64,000 nucleotides of DNA from M3007 sp041160955 (GCA_041160955.1 JBEAVK010000155.1:1-64000); one strand, 5' to 3'. Positions 45,001 through 54,515 are shown, counted from the stretch's first letter. Notes: generated by a model not told the origin, from the sequence alone. Numbers and translations are program-made.

Positions 45001-46017
45001 TTATTTTTTACTTTCTGCAAAGTAAATGATCTTCGTTAACCACTTATTGGTATCTGGTTCTGTTTCTCCTGTTACCATATATTCCTCTACAGCGGGGCCC
45101 GCCATCGTCAGATCATTTGCTGTGAAGTAATCTTCCATGGCTAAATGAGCCTTTATTGTTCCTGCTGGATTGCCGTAATAATCAATAGAATAAGCACTGC
45201 CAGCACTCAAATTAAAGGCTTGTAAACCCGTAATTGAGGCGCCTTTATCCGCAGGTAGTCCTACTGCCATATCCGCTTTTCCGCCCGCCCAAGTATAAAA
45301 TATCGCAGCAACATTGCCTTTAGGCGTAATATTACTGGCTTTAAAAGCATTGAGCGTTTTACTCATACTCTTGGTAAAAACGGATTCAATGGCAGCACTA
45401 TCCGTTATACCGCGTACACCGTAATAGGTGCGGCCCGCAAAGGTGGCATCTTCCGTTACCTCATAGCCTTTATATTTTCGGTGTGCCATCTCTTCGGTGA
45501 TCCGCTTTAGGTTTTCCAAACCCATTTCAAAATCTTTACCAATCGCTTTATCCACATCCGTAAACATCATAAGCCCATTCATCGGGAAAGGTGCTTTCAT
45601 CTCAAATGTCCAGTGCACTTTACACTGGTTACCCATGGATTCAAACCTGTATGCCGTTGGAGATTCGCTTTTAAAAGGGCGCAAAAACTCCGTCAATATG
45701 TCAATCCTATCGGGGCTAATCGCTGTAATCGTTTGGCTGCCTTCGCCTACATTATCATTGCCCGACCAACTATGCTTTGCCCCTACTTCGCCGTCCGTAC
45801 CGGTTATTGTAATTTTTTGTTCTGGATCCAAGGCCGTCCACGGCGACCAAGCATCAAAATTTTTGAAGTATCTTGCGTGTTCGTACACCAAAGATTTGGG
45901 TGCATCAATCACCATACTTCGCTCTATATGGTATTCCTTTGTAGCAAAAAGCCCTAGTAATAAGAACAAACCAACTACGACCAAAATGATATAGAGTAGT
46001 ATTTTTAATAGTTTCAT
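45001..46017 (-). CDS. Membrane-anchored SRPBCC domain plus GyrI-like domain protein
   Basis: 338 residues from ATG 46017. A single N-terminal membrane segment (LLKILLYIILVVVGLFLLLGLF) leads to an SRPBCC/polyketide-cyclase-like fold: MVIDAPKSLVYEHARYFKNFDAWSPW (about 35-60), EGSQTITAISPDRIDI, FESMGNQCKVHWTFEM. The second half (about 180-338) resembles the GyrI-like/AraC effector-binding domain: GRTYYGVRGITDSAAI, LNAFKASNIT, MAVGLPAD, and YSIDYYGNPAGTIKAHLAMEDYF. It could bind a small hydrophobic ligand. Divergent from aroQ, whose start is 155 bp away. The open frame upstream to 46158 is not coding. Confidence 0.8.
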   Translation of the reverse strand: MKLLKILLYIILVVVGLFLLLGLFATKEYHIERSMVIDAPKSLVYEHARYFKNFDAWSPWTALDPEQKITITGTDGEVGAKHSWSGNDNVGEGSQTITAISPDRIDILTEFLRPFKSESPTAYRFESMGNQCKVHWTFEMKAPFPMNGLMMFTDVDKAIGKDFEMGLENLKRITEEMAHRKYKGYEVTEDATFAGRTYYGVRGITDSAAIESVFTKSMSKTLNAFKASNITPKGNVAAIFYTWAGGKADMAVGLPADKGASITGLQAFNLSAGSAYSIDYYGNPAGTIKAHLAMEDYFTANDLTMAGPAVEEYMVTGETEPDTNKWLTKIIYFAESKK

Positions 46018-46171
46018 AAGAACATCTTTATTTTGTAGGTGCAAATTTTCAAACATTTTCCTATACTTTATACTTTTACAGGAATAATTATCAAAAAAAA
46101 AACACAAATTTTGTAATATCGGACATACCAATAGCCCAATACGGGTATATTTGCCCAATAAAAAGAAAAAA

Positions 46172-46618
46172 ATGCTAGATATTCATATTGTTAATGGCCC
46201 GAACCTGAATTTGCTGGGTAAGCGCGAACCGGAAATTTATGGAACCCAAACCTTTGGGGCGTTTTTTGAAACGTTAAAGCCACTATTCCCTGATCTTCGC
46301 CTACATTATTTTCAGAGTAACCACGAAGGTGCATTGATAGATTATTTACATGAACATGGTTTTACTGCTCATGGTATGTTGCTCAATGCTGGAGCCTATA
46401 CACACACGTCTATCGCACTAGCAGATGCTATATCGGCTATTCCAGCACCTGTCGTAGAGGTGCATATTAGTAATGTTCATGCGCGCGAAGTTTTTCGACA
46501 CCATTCCTGTATTGCAGCGGTATGCAAAGGTGCGATTATTGGTTTAGGGCTGGAAGGCTATCGGTTGGGTGTACAATATCTTGCTGGGCTAACTACTAGA
46601 ATTGTTGCGATGGGGTAG
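46172..46618 (+). CDS. aroQ: 3-dehydroquinate dehydratase, type II
   Basis: 148 residues from ATG 46172; a TTG at 46151 would add seven basic residues. Active-site start VNGPNLNLLGKREPEIYG (about 6-23; Asn, Arg and Tyr), INAGAYTHTSIALADAI-like block (LNAGAYTHTS), and the C-terminal VHISNVHAREVFRHHS with the catalytic His. It makes 3-dehydroshikimate in the shikimate pathway; it forms a dodecamer in the cytosol. No other shikimate genes are nearby. Confidence 0.96.
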   Translation: MLDIHIVNGPNLNLLGKREPEIYGTQTFGAFFETLKPLFPDLRLHYFQSNHEGALIDYLHEHGFTAHGMLLNAGAYTHTSIALADAISAIPAPVVEVHISNVHAREVFRHHSCIAAVCKGAIIGLGLEGYRLGVQYLAGLTTRIVAMG

Positions 46619-46636
46619 TCTCTTGTCACAACAGGT

Positions 46637-47851
46637 CTATTTAATTACAAGCCCGCCTTCCTTCATTTTTGCCACAATCTTACTCCTTGTATTGGTATCG
46701 CCCAAACAGCCTTGACGGGAGAAGCAACCATTGATATTATTAATTTTGACCGTTTTAGAGGCCGAACTCGTAGCCATATTGGGGCTACTCGGGCGTAAAT
46801 TCAGGTTGGTATTGGTGCCATTAATCTCATAACAAAAAGAGAGGCCGCTACTGCCTACATTGATCATGGTATTAAGGCCGGATAATACAATTTTATCAAA
46901 ACCAGCACTCACTTTTATCAATTCTAAACTTCCAAATTGGAGGTCTGCATCCAGTTGTGTATCCAAGTTTTCAATTTTGCAAGCCGTATTGCACGACGTT
47001 AAAAACATATATCGTGTACTCATAACATTTACGCTGCCAAATTTGATATTCAGCCGCAAATTACCAGCAATACCCACATCAATTTTATCGAAACGGGAGG
47101 TGAGTCGCAAATCCTCCACCCTTCTGAAAATACAAGTGGAGCGTTCTGTTTCCATCTGCACCATTTTAGCATTATCGAGTACAATGCCGCCATTATTGAT
47201 CCAGCCATAAATATTTTGGACGCTGCCAATTACTGCTTGGCAGTTTTCGGTTTTTAGGTTGGCATCTGCCAATAATTTGCCCGTACGCAAATCTCCAAAT
47301 TTGACATTAGCAATCAAATTGCCATTTAAGTTGCCTAAAGATGTATTGCCGTATTTGTTGGATAGGTCTAGTTGATTATCAGCAGGCATCCAAACTTCGT
47401 AATTCACTTTAAAGTCTTTTAAATAGGCTCCCTTTACATCTCCTATCATCGTTTCGGCCTTTATATAGCCATTTGTACTGACAAAATTGACATTAATCTG
47501 GTTCAATACTTTTTCTGCTTCGGCTTGTTCAGTGGAATTAACAACAATGGTAATATTGATTTTTACTTTTTTCTCTGTCCAAGTATTAATATTGATATTG
47601 CCATGTTTGTTATAAATCACCGTAGTACCTTGCGCGCTGGTAGGGAATTCGCGGTTTATATTTTTCACGAATTCCTTGTGCAAATACAAACAAGCATTCA
47701 AGCAAACGGAATCATTCGGGCAATCTGCTTTTAGTAAATTGGGGAAAAGCAAGATCGCCAATGATAGCGTACGTAAAATAGCTTTGAAGAGTACCTGCTC
47801 AAATCTTCGGATTTTTTGAACCTCAATATAGTTAAATAGTGTCGTTTTCAT
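46637..47851 (-). CDS. Secreted DUF4097-type beta-helix protein of a sigma operon
   Basis: 404 residues. After a basic start it has a hydrophobic segment (RTLSLAILLFPNLLKA) that acts as a signal peptide. The mature part carries DUF4097/putative adhesin repeats: YNKHGNININTWTEKKVKINI, LSNKYGNTSLGNLNG, NVKFGDLRTGKLLADANL, LNIKFGSVNVMS, DLQFGSLELIKVSAG. These repeated 'KFG' strands build a right-handed beta-helix-like fold in related proteins. It overlaps the anti-sigma gene by 20 bp and forms the third gene of the ECF operon, so it may be the effector or target. Function unknown. Confidence 0.78.
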   Translation of the reverse strand: MKTTLFNYIEVQKIRRFEQVLFKAILRTLSLAILLFPNLLKADCPNDSVCLNACLYLHKEFVKNINREFPTSAQGTTVIYNKHGNININTWTEKKVKINITIVVNSTEQAEAEKVLNQINVNFVSTNGYIKAETMIGDVKGAYLKDFKVNYEVWMPADNQLDLSNKYGNTSLGNLNGNLIANVKFGDLRTGKLLADANLKTENCQAVIGSVQNIYGWINNGGIVLDNAKMVQMETERSTCIFRRVEDLRLTSRFDKIDVGIAGNLRLNIKFGSVNVMSTRYMFLTSCNTACKIENLDTQLDADLQFGSLELIKVSAGFDKIVLSGLNTMINVGSSGLSFCYEINGTNTNLNLRPSSPNMATSSASKTVKINNINGCFSRQGCLGDTNTRSKIVAKMKEGGLVIK

Positions 47852-48653
47852 ACTTTATTTTATTTTTCTGACCATCAGGGTCAACGATAAGATGCTGTTG
47901 CGATTGCATGGCCTCTAGCACTTGTTCAAGCACCATTGATTTGGTTTTATAGTTTTCTATCATCACCCGGATAATTTGTTCTTGGTTGCCGGGTGGTACA
48001 TTGGACAATTCAATGCGTAATTCTTCCATGGTTTTATCCATTTGTTCCATATCCCCAAATATTTCGGAGGTGCTTGGATTAGAAGCAAAACGCGCCAATT
48101 TTGTTTTTTTATGCTCTATTTCTCGCTCATAGTGCTGCTCAATGGCTGCGTACTCTTTGGATACATCCGACATTTTCATGCCCACATAAGTATCCTGCTC
48201 TTGCCGTGCATACCATAGTCCTAACGACGCCCCGATGAGCAACAACGCTATAGCCGCTGCAAACCGTGCTATTCTGCGGTGCCACGATATGCGAAGCGGC
48301 TGCACCGCAGTTGTTTGAAGTGATACTTGGTCCCAAATTTTAAAATCAGGGATTTCGCTATCAAAATCGGATCTGTTGTGCTGTATAAAATCTTCTAACA
48401 AGTCCTGTGTATCCAGGGTAGTAGCCTTGGGTGGTGTTAGCGCGGCATTAATCTTGTCCCAAACTTGTAAATTAGGCATTTCAGTATCCATCAAGGAACG
48501 GTTAATAGCGATAAAATGCGCTATTGAATCGCCATTGTGCAGCTGCCCAAGGCTTTTGGAGATACTTTTCCAATGGCTATCAGTGGGCAAGGTGGAATCA
48601 AATTCCTGCCGATGCTGTTGGATAAATCCTTCTATGTGCTGTTTATTATTCAT
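47832..48653 (-). CDS. Anti-sigma factor-like membrane protein with three N-terminal repeats
   Basis: 273 residues from ATG 48653. The N-terminus holds three related segments of about 22 residues, at about 10-31, 47-68 and 89-110: FIQQHRQEFDSTLPTDSHW, FIAINRSLMDTEMPNLQVW and FIQHNRSDFDSEIPDFKIW. Relatives usually have one such N-terminal motif before their transmembrane helix. The helix here is at about 129-149 (ARFAAAIALLLIGASLGLWY). The periplasmic part is coiled-coil-like. The gene starts 4 bp after the sigma gene and overlaps the DUF4097 gene. Anti-sigma role is inferred from context and layout. Confidence 0.75.
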   Translation of the reverse strand: MNNKQHIEGFIQQHRQEFDSTLPTDSHWKSISKSLGQLHNGDSIAHFIAINRSLMDTEMPNLQVWDKINAALTPPKATTLDTQDLLEDFIQHNRSDFDSEIPDFKIWDQVSLQTTAVQPLRISWHRRIARFAAAIALLLIGASLGLWYARQEQDTYVGMKMSDVSKEYAAIEQHYEREIEHKKTKLARFASNPSTSEIFGDMEQMDKTMEELRIELSNVPPGNQEQIIRVMIENYKTKSMVLEQVLEAMQSQQHLIVDPDGQKNKIKYENDTI

Positions 48654-48657
48654 TTTA

Positions 48658-49185
48658 TTACGCCAGCATTGTTCTGAGTTTGGCCTTTGCTCGGCTGTAT
48701 TGTGATTTTGAAGTTGCTTCCGTGATTTCCAGAATTTGGGATATTTCTTCGTGGTCGTACCCTTCAAAAGCGTAAAGGGAAAAAACAACGCGGTAGCCAT
48801 CGGGGAGTTTTTCTACGGCTTTTTTTATTTTATCCACGCTGAGTATAGGTTCGGGGTCGGGTGTGTTTTCAATTGGGTGGTCGTGGTTATCTGTTAATTC
48901 TTGGAGGAAAAGTCTTTTACTTTTCAAAAAATTAATACATTTATTGATCGTTATACGCTTCATCCAAGCACCAACACTACTTTCATATCGAAATGAATCC
49001 ATTTTAGTAAACACTTCAATGAAAACACTTTGTAGTAAATCCTCTGCATCATGGCTGTTTTGCACCATACGTAATGCCGTGTTGTACATAGCCTTAGAAT
49101 ATAGCTTATACAATTCAAATTGTGCATCGCGTTTGCCTGCGCGGCACTTTTCCAAAAGTTCATAATGCGGATGAGTACTATCCAT
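48658..49185 (-). CDS. ECF-type sigma-70 factor
   Basis: 175 residues from ATG 49185 (an in-frame ATG at 49209 adds eight residues). Region 2: YSKAMYNTALRMVQNSHDAEDLLQSVFIEVFTKMDSF, with the core-binding and -10 recognition helices. Region 4: LPDGYRVVFSLYAFEGYDHEEISQ-type helix-turn-helix, then TEATSKSQYSRAKAKLR. No region 3 or 1. Cytosolic until released. Sigma, anti-sigma and DUF4097 genes lie within 4 bp or overlap, a tight three-gene unit; such operons are generally controlled by their own sigma factor. Confidence 0.92.
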   Translation of the reverse strand: MDSTHPHYELLEKCRAGKRDAQFELYKLYSKAMYNTALRMVQNSHDAEDLLQSVFIEVFTKMDSFRYESSVGAWMKRITINKCINFLKSKRLFLQELTDNHDHPIENTPDPEPILSVDKIKKAVEKLPDGYRVVFSLYAFEGYDHEEISQILEITEATSKSQYSRAKAKLRTMLA

Positions 49186-49491
49186 GTCGATATATACTTT
49201 CAAAGACAAACATGGGTCGAATTGGTTGCATACAATCAGTTTTTTTCAATTTTCTAATTGGCATAGGCTACAAAAAGCGCATTGCAGTATCCAAAAATCT
49301 CTAATTTGGGTTGCTCCAAAAACAAAGTGATATTAAGGTCAATTAGTTTTTCTTAAGAAATTTTGGGAAAAATTTAACACGCGAAATTGCATCTTTCTTA
49401 TGGTTTTAGAGTTCTTTTGCTGGCTTTTTTTTATAAGTGAATAGTTCAAAGTGACAATAACTGTTTTTAACTATTTAAAAATCAATTAATT
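49186..49491. other. AT-rich gap upstream of two divergent genes
   Basis: Upstream region for both the sigma operon (minus) and the thioredoxin gene (plus). I see no exact TAnnTTTG box with a matching -33 and no repeat. Confidence 0.4.
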
Positions 49492-50043
49492 ATGCAGTAT
49501 TTAACAGTAATTGCTATAGCGGCTGCTACCGGGTTAATCGGGTTAGCAACACAGTTTTCTAAATCAAATCCCGATCAAGCGGCTAATGAAGCGCATGGTA
49601 AATGGTACACTTGGGAAGAGGCTGTTGAGTTGAATAAAACAAAACCCAAAAAGATAGTCGTTGATATTTATACCGACTGGTGTGGCTGGTGCAAAAAGAT
49701 GGACAAAGGTGCATTTAGTGACAGTAAAGTGTCTGAGTACATTGGCGATAATTTTTATGCCGTAAAACTCAACGCCGAGCAAAGAGAACAAATCATCTTT
49801 GGTCGAGACACTTTCTCCTTTGTCGAAACGAATAAAGGTAAAGGCGTACATACACTGGCTTATGCTTTATTGGATGGCAAAATGAGTTATCCTACGCTTG
49901 TTTATCTCGATCAAGATTTTCGCCGTATTATGGTGTCACCCGGTTATAAAGAGACAAGTGACCTGATGAAAGAATTGAAATTTGCTAAAGAAGAGGTTTA
50001 TACCAAAAAAAGTTGGGAAGAATATAAAGAAAAAGGAAAGTAA
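49492..50043 (+). CDS. Exported thioredoxin-fold protein (WCGWC)
   Basis: 183 residues. The N-terminal hydrophobic stretch (LTVIAIAAATGLIGLATQF) is a signal peptide or anchor. The active site is DWCGWCKKM, with Cys64 and Cys67, followed by VSEYIGDNFYAVKLNAEQ; the cis-Pro is in SYPTLVYLD. This is the thioredoxin_7/DsbD-gamma-like group and probably acts as a periplasmic disulfide reductase. No electron donor partner is nearby. Convergent with the 50054-51028 gene at 10 bp. Confidence 0.88.
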   Translation: MQYLTVIAIAAATGLIGLATQFSKSNPDQAANEAHGKWYTWEEAVELNKTKPKKIVVDIYTDWCGWCKKMDKGAFSDSKVSEYIGDNFYAVKLNAEQREQIIFGRDTFSFVETNKGKGVHTLAYALLDGKMSYPTLVYLDQDFRRIMVSPGYKETSDLMKELKFAKEEVYTKKSWEEYKEKGK

Positions 50044-50053
50044 GGAATACGGT

Positions 50054-51028
50054 TTATAAGTCATAACGCAGGATTGTTCCTTGGGTGCCACAGACCCAAA
50101 TTCGCCCATTTCGGACAAATACATCTAATAAATCAATATCTTTTGGTGTGTTATCAATGGTTGTCCAGGTATTTCCTCCATCGGTAGTTTGCCAAAACAG
50201 GCCATTATTGCCCACAAGCCAGCCTTCATTTTCGGTACGAAACCAAAGGGCATTAAATGCCTGTTTGCGTGGCTTTGTAGCACCTCCTTTTCTAATTGTT
50301 TGCCAGTTATTACCCGAATCAGTGGATTTAAGTAAGGTGCCGCTGCTACCACAAATATAACCTGTGGTAGGGTTGGGGAAATGAATATCGGTAAAAAAAT
50401 CATTTGTAGGGGCCTTTCGCTGCCAAGAGTAGCCCCCGTCTTCGGATCGAAGTACCCACCCAAGACCACAAGTATGCCAAGTTTTCGGATCCGATGCCCA
50501 TACCGCTTGTAATTGGTTCGGAAACTCTAATACAGTATCCAATTCCCAAAAATATTGAGGGCCGTGCACCCTCACCTGCCCTTCGCCAAAACTTTCTCCA
50601 CTTACAATGATGCCTTGGTACTCATTGGACATAAAACAGGAGTGGTGCCATTGGAAATCGGCTCGATATTGCAGCCAAGGTTTACCAAATGGTTTTTCAC
50701 AACAAATACCACTTTGCCCTACTGCGTACGCATGGCCGCTCGAATCGGCCATAACACATTCCATTTTATGCCAAACAGTATCGTCAATTTGCCAATGCTT
50801 ACCACCATCGGCGGTAGAGAGCAAGAGGCCTGTTTCCCAAGAAAGTCCACCACATGCTACCCCATTTTGGTCATCAATCATCCATACCGAGGTTAAATCC
50901 ACAGTAGTTGGGATACTTGATTTTTCTATATTAGGTAGGCTAATCGCCTCTTTTTTGCAGAAAAGGGCAATTGAAATCAAGGCAATAAAGCCAAGTATCT
51001 TATTTATTTTTGGGGTTACGTTTTTCAT
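50054..51028 (-). CDS. YCF48/BNR-repeat photosystem-assembly-like exported protein
   Basis: 324 residues. An N-terminal hydrophobic segment (ILGFIALISIALFC) followed by five BNR-like propeller blades: LLSTADGGKHWQID, RVHGPQYFWELD, LRSEDGGYSWQRK, LKSTDSGNNWQTI, WQTTDGGNTWTTI, ending at GTQGTILRYDL. YCF48-like propellers act as assembly factors elsewhere, but nothing here shows such a role. It overlaps the upstream lipoprotein gene by 29 bp and is likely translationally coupled to it. A Cys at the end of the hydrophobic part could be a lipid site, but the lipobox is poor. Confidence 0.75.
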   Translation of the reverse strand: MKNVTPKINKILGFIALISIALFCKKEAISLPNIEKSSIPTTVDLTSVWMIDDQNGVACGGLSWETGLLLSTADGGKHWQIDDTVWHKMECVMADSSGHAYAVGQSGICCEKPFGKPWLQYRADFQWHHSCFMSNEYQGIIVSGESFGEGQVRVHGPQYFWELDTVLEFPNQLQAVWASDPKTWHTCGLGWVLRSEDGGYSWQRKAPTNDFFTDIHFPNPTTGYICGSSGTLLKSTDSGNNWQTIRKGGATKPRKQAFNALWFRTENEGWLVGNNGLFWQTTDGGNTWTTIDNTPKDIDLLDVFVRNGRIWVCGTQGTILRYDL

Positions 51029-51809
51029 AACCTAAAAAATCAATCCGGCCTATTCTTTTTTCACGAATCGCTTGGGGTAGGTTGTCGTAATAGACATGCA
51101 TTCCGAAATCTCGTTTTTCATTTGGGATCATCGGTCCGTAAACTTTTGCTTTTATATAACTCGTATCCACGTTGAGGTTAAGATTTTGAGTAAACCAAAG
51201 TTTTTGATCGGTACCATATAATAGTAGGCTTAATCCAGGGTTATCGGCATTTAGCGGCAATGGATTTTCGACCACGCCACTCACGATCACATACTTTTCA
51301 AGTGCTGGGGTAGAGGTGGTATCCCCGAAAGATACTTTTATGCCTCCTCCTTGGTTTTGTGCAAGCAGTATGGCACCTGGATCTACGGTAGCACTTACTG
51401 CGCCGCCCAAATGTATAGAATCTGGTACTCCTTTCAAATCCGATAGTTTCCAAGAAGCAAAAAAAGCAGTTCTGCCACGTGGAGGGAGTGCATCAGCGTG
51501 GGTATCAACCAAACAGAAAGAATCGCTTTTGAAAGGCACAATTTGATTTTTTGCATCCACTACACCCAGTTGAAGCCATATTTTGAGCCAAAATGACTCA
51601 CGGCTATCGACTAAGCCAACGGCGTAAAATATGTCCCCTTCCACCCAGCAATTGACATCTGCAAGCACCACATTGGCAGGTTTTACGTCTTTCGGCAATA
51701 CAGTTTCGGCCACTATGCCTTCCTTGTTATCCTTACCCCATTTACAATTGGTATTCATACAAATGAATGCGAGTGAGAGTGCTATTAAACTAAAAAAAGG
51801 TAATTTCAT
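51000..51809 (-). CDS. Hypothetical exported lipoprotein
   Basis: 269 residues with a signal peptide MKLPFFSLIALSLAFICMNTNC; Cys17 or Cys22 may be lipidated. The mature part has alternating strands (VNCWVEGDIFYAVGLVDSRES, VDTHADALPPRGRTAFFASW, SKYVIVSGVVENPLPL-like) and an apparent two-domain layout with repeated V-x-G-V segments. I recognise no named domain. It overlaps the YCF48-like gene by 29 bp, so the pair is probably one expressed unit, likely both periplasmic. Confidence 0.68.
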   Translation of the reverse strand: MKLPFFSLIALSLAFICMNTNCKWGKDNKEGIVAETVLPKDVKPANVVLADVNCWVEGDIFYAVGLVDSRESFWLKIWLQLGVVDAKNQIVPFKSDSFCLVDTHADALPPRGRTAFFASWKLSDLKGVPDSIHLGGAVSATVDPGAILLAQNQGGGIKVSFGDTTSTPALEKYVIVSGVVENPLPLNADNPGLSLLLYGTDQKLWFTQNLNLNVDTSYIKAKVYGPMIPNEKRDFGMHVYYDNLPQAIREKRIGRIDFLGYEKRNPKNK

Positions 51810-51973
51810 ATTTGTAATTTATTAAAACGAGGCGCAAAGTTCGGAATACCTGTACAAATAGTGGAGGATCTTTGCAGAAATTATGCAAGAAAAGAAAAAA
51901 GTACGCTATCTTGGCCGCTTAATTTTAAATAATATCAAAACACTATTGCTCAACTTTACTATCTTTATTAACT

Positions 51974-53542
51974 ATGTCAAATATTTGGGTTAAAAAACCG
52001 CTGTCTAAACTACTTGAATCAGCTGGTGATTCTGAAAAGGGTCTAAAACGGACGCTTGGTGCCATCAATCTTGTGGCTTTGGGCATCGGTGCCATTATTG
52101 GTGCGGGTCTTTTTGTCCGTACTGCGTCTGCGGCTGCCGAAGCGGCTGGGCCTGCTGTTACACTTTCTTTTGTTGTAGCGGCCATTGGATGTGCCTTTGC
52201 AGGTCTTTGTTATGCCGAGTTTGCGGCGATGATCCCTATTGCCGGTAGTGCATACACCTACGCTTATGCTACCATGGGCGAAATGCTAGCTTGGATTATT
52301 GGCTGGGCACTCATTATGGAATATGCACTTGGTGCAGCCACAGTATCTATTGCGTGGAGTGAATACCTTAATAATTTGCTGGGAGGAGCCATACCCTACG
52401 AATTCTGTCACTCGCCCTTTGAACATGCTAATCGGGTCATGGGCGATGCACTCACACAGTTTCCTGCGGATTTGTTGAAAAATGCCAAAGAAGGTGTACT
52501 TTTACTCAGCGATGCCCAACTTCAGGCACTTCCAGCCAATTTGCAAGCCTTGGTACAAACCAGTAATGGTATGATTAACGCACCAGCGTTACTGATTCTC
52601 TTATTACTCACGATGCTCTTGATTAAAGGTACGCAGGAATCCGCAACGGTCAATGGTATTATCGTGTTTGTTAAAGTCGCCATTGTTATTATTTTTATCT
52701 TAGTAGGTTGGCAATTTATTAATCCATCCAACCATACACCTTATATGATTCCAGAAGGTGTTGTAGGCCACGAAGGTATATTTGAGCATGGCTGGGGCGG
52801 CGTATTAGGCGGCGCGGGTATTGTTTTCTTTGCCTTTATTGGTTTTGATGCTGTTTCTACAGCAGCCCAAGAAGCAAAAAATCCACGTAAAGATATGCCT
52901 ATTGGTATTCTTGGCTCGTTGGTAGTTTGTACTATATTGTATATCTTGTTCTCGCATGTTTTGACGGGTGTAGCCAACTGGCAAGAGTTCAAACTAGCGG
53001 GTAAAGAAGCATCAGTAGCGTATGCTATTGAAAAGTATATGATTGGTTACCACTGGTTGGCTACGGCTGTTACTGTGGCCATTCTTGCAGGCTTTTCTTC
53101 GGTGATACTGGTAATGTTGATGGGACAATCAAGGGTATTTTATACCATGTCAAAAGACGGATTATTGCCTAAGGCGTTTTCTGATTTACACCCTCGCTTC
53201 CGTACACCATTCAAAGCCAACTGGATATTATTTGTATTTGTAGGTTTATTTGCAGCATTTATCCCCGGTAGTATCGCTGGAGATCTAACCTCTTTTGGCA
53301 CTTTGCTTGCCTTTGTATTGGTAAGCCTTGGTGTATGGTTAATGCGTCGCAATGAACCCAATGCTGATCGTCCGTTCAAAACGCCATTAGTGCCGTTGGT
53401 ACCTATTCTTGGTGCTGGAATTTGTACCGCTATGATTATCTCTTTGGATAAAGTTACTTTAACATCCGCAATGATCTGGATGATATTGGGCTTAGTGGTG
53501 TATTTCGTGTACAGCCGCCACCATAGTAAATTACAAGAATAA
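51974..53542 (+). CDS. APC-superfamily amino-acid permease
   Basis: 522 residues with about 12 membrane helices. APC marks: LVALGIGAIIGAGLFVRTA at about 32-50, the AEFAAMIPIAGSAYTYAYATMGE block, WALIMEYALGAATVSIAWS, and GFDAVSTAAQEAKNPRKDMP. It closely follows the CAT (cationic amino acid transporter) form found in bacteria. A lengthy loop sits between TM helices at about 150-200. Substrate likely an amino acid; not defined. It is followed by a strong terminator. Confidence 0.92.
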   Translation: MSNIWVKKPLSKLLESAGDSEKGLKRTLGAINLVALGIGAIIGAGLFVRTASAAAEAAGPAVTLSFVVAAIGCAFAGLCYAEFAAMIPIAGSAYTYAYATMGEMLAWIIGWALIMEYALGAATVSIAWSEYLNNLLGGAIPYEFCHSPFEHANRVMGDALTQFPADLLKNAKEGVLLLSDAQLQALPANLQALVQTSNGMINAPALLILLLLTMLLIKGTQESATVNGIIVFVKVAIVIIFILVGWQFINPSNHTPYMIPEGVVGHEGIFEHGWGGVLGGAGIVFFAFIGFDAVSTAAQEAKNPRKDMPIGILGSLVVCTILYILFSHVLTGVANWQEFKLAGKEASVAYAIEKYMIGYHWLATAVTVAILAGFSSVILVMLMGQSRVFYTMSKDGLLPKAFSDLHPRFRTPFKANWILFVFVGLFAAFIPGSIAGDLTSFGTLLAFVLVSLGVWLMRRNEPNADRPFKTPLVPLVPILGAGICTAMIISLDKVTLTSAMIWMILGLVVYFVYSRHHSKLQE

Positions 53543-53565
53543 ACGTTTTGTAGATAAGCATATTG

Positions 53566-53604
53566 AGCAAAGCGTCAATTGGTTATGCCAATTGGCGCTT
53601 TGCT
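53566..53604. terminator. Bidirectional terminator after the permease
   Basis: Arms AGCAAAGCGTCAATTGG (53566-53582) and CCAATTGGCGCTTTGCT (53588-53604) match at 16 of 17 positions, the odd one being G:U; loop of 5. Confidence 0.82.
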
Positions 53605-53636
53605 GTTTGTGGAAAGTAAGCACAAAATCAAAATGG

Positions 53637-54515
53637 CTAAATCTTCAATTGCCGTTTCTTAAAATCCGATGGTGACAGCCCCACCCACTTTTTAAATTGT
53701 TTTGAAAAATGCGCGGGGTCATTGAAATCTAAAAAATACGAAATTTCAGAAATGGAATACGTTGTTTCTAATAAATATTTTTTTGCTTCTTCTAACCGGT
53801 AACTATGTACGACTTCTAAGGCCGATTTTTGAGCCACAGATCTGCAAATACGGTTAAGATGTACAGGTGTGATGCTCATCTGATGAGCATATTCGCGAAT
53901 GGATTTGACTTGAGGCAATGACTGCCTAATACTGTTCTGAAAAGTGTAGAAATAATCTAAGGTGCGATTATTGGTCGGTATTATCTGCGGGGTAGATTCA
54001 AGTCCAATTCGATAAAGATTAAATACCAATAATTGAAAATAGCATTGCAAAAAAGCGTGTTTTTCAATATTTTCTGTATTCAACTCGTGTATAATGCTAT
54101 CTTTTACAGTCAAGAAATGCTGCCACAATGTATGCTGACCTTTGCAATCATAATAACGAATTTGATTCCATTCTGATAAAATATTTGGCTTGGCTTTGAT
54201 AGATCGTTCTAAGAAAACAGCCGAAAAAGTAAACACTTCCCCCTCTACATTGGCTTGAAAAACAAAACCATGCACCGTATTATTGGGAATCAATAAGATA
54301 CAAGGTGCATTGAGTACAATTTTTTTATTGCCCGAAATCAATAAGCCACCGCCCGAAATAATAATAAAAATTTGATACAAATCCGTGTGCAGATGCTCCG
54401 TTATCTTCCAATTGTACAGGCTGCTCCGCACTTCCAAAACCTCATGGTGAATAAAATCTTGTAAAAACGGCGCTTGAGCATCACCAAATAGGCCGGGAAA
54501 ATTTACTAATTTCAT
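53637..54515 (-). CDS. AraC-family transcriptional regulator
   Basis: 292 residues. N-terminal cupin-like AraC-binding domain with the sugar/effector-type IISGGGLLISGNKKIVLNAPCILLIPNN segment (about 50-77). C-terminal AraC helix-turn-helix pair: IREYAHQMSITPVHLNRIC, then VVHSYRLEEAKKYLLETTYSISEISYFLDFNDPAHFSKQFKKW, ending with the GLSPSDFKKRQL motif. A cytosolic DNA-binding protein. It is divergent from the esterase-GH3 gene, so it might regulate that gene in response to a carbohydrate; this is inferred from position only. Confidence 0.92.
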   Translation of the reverse strand: MKLVNFPGLFGDAQAPFLQDFIHHEVLEVRSSLYNWKITEHLHTDLYQIFIIISGGGLLISGNKKIVLNAPCILLIPNNTVHGFVFQANVEGEVFTFSAVFLERSIKAKPNILSEWNQIRYYDCKGQHTLWQHFLTVKDSIIHELNTENIEKHAFLQCYFQLLVFNLYRIGLESTPQIIPTNNRTLDYFYTFQNSIRQSLPQVKSIREYAHQMSITPVHLNRICRSVAQKSALEVVHSYRLEEAKKYLLETTYSISEISYFLDFNDPAHFSKQFKKWVGLSPSDFKKRQLKI

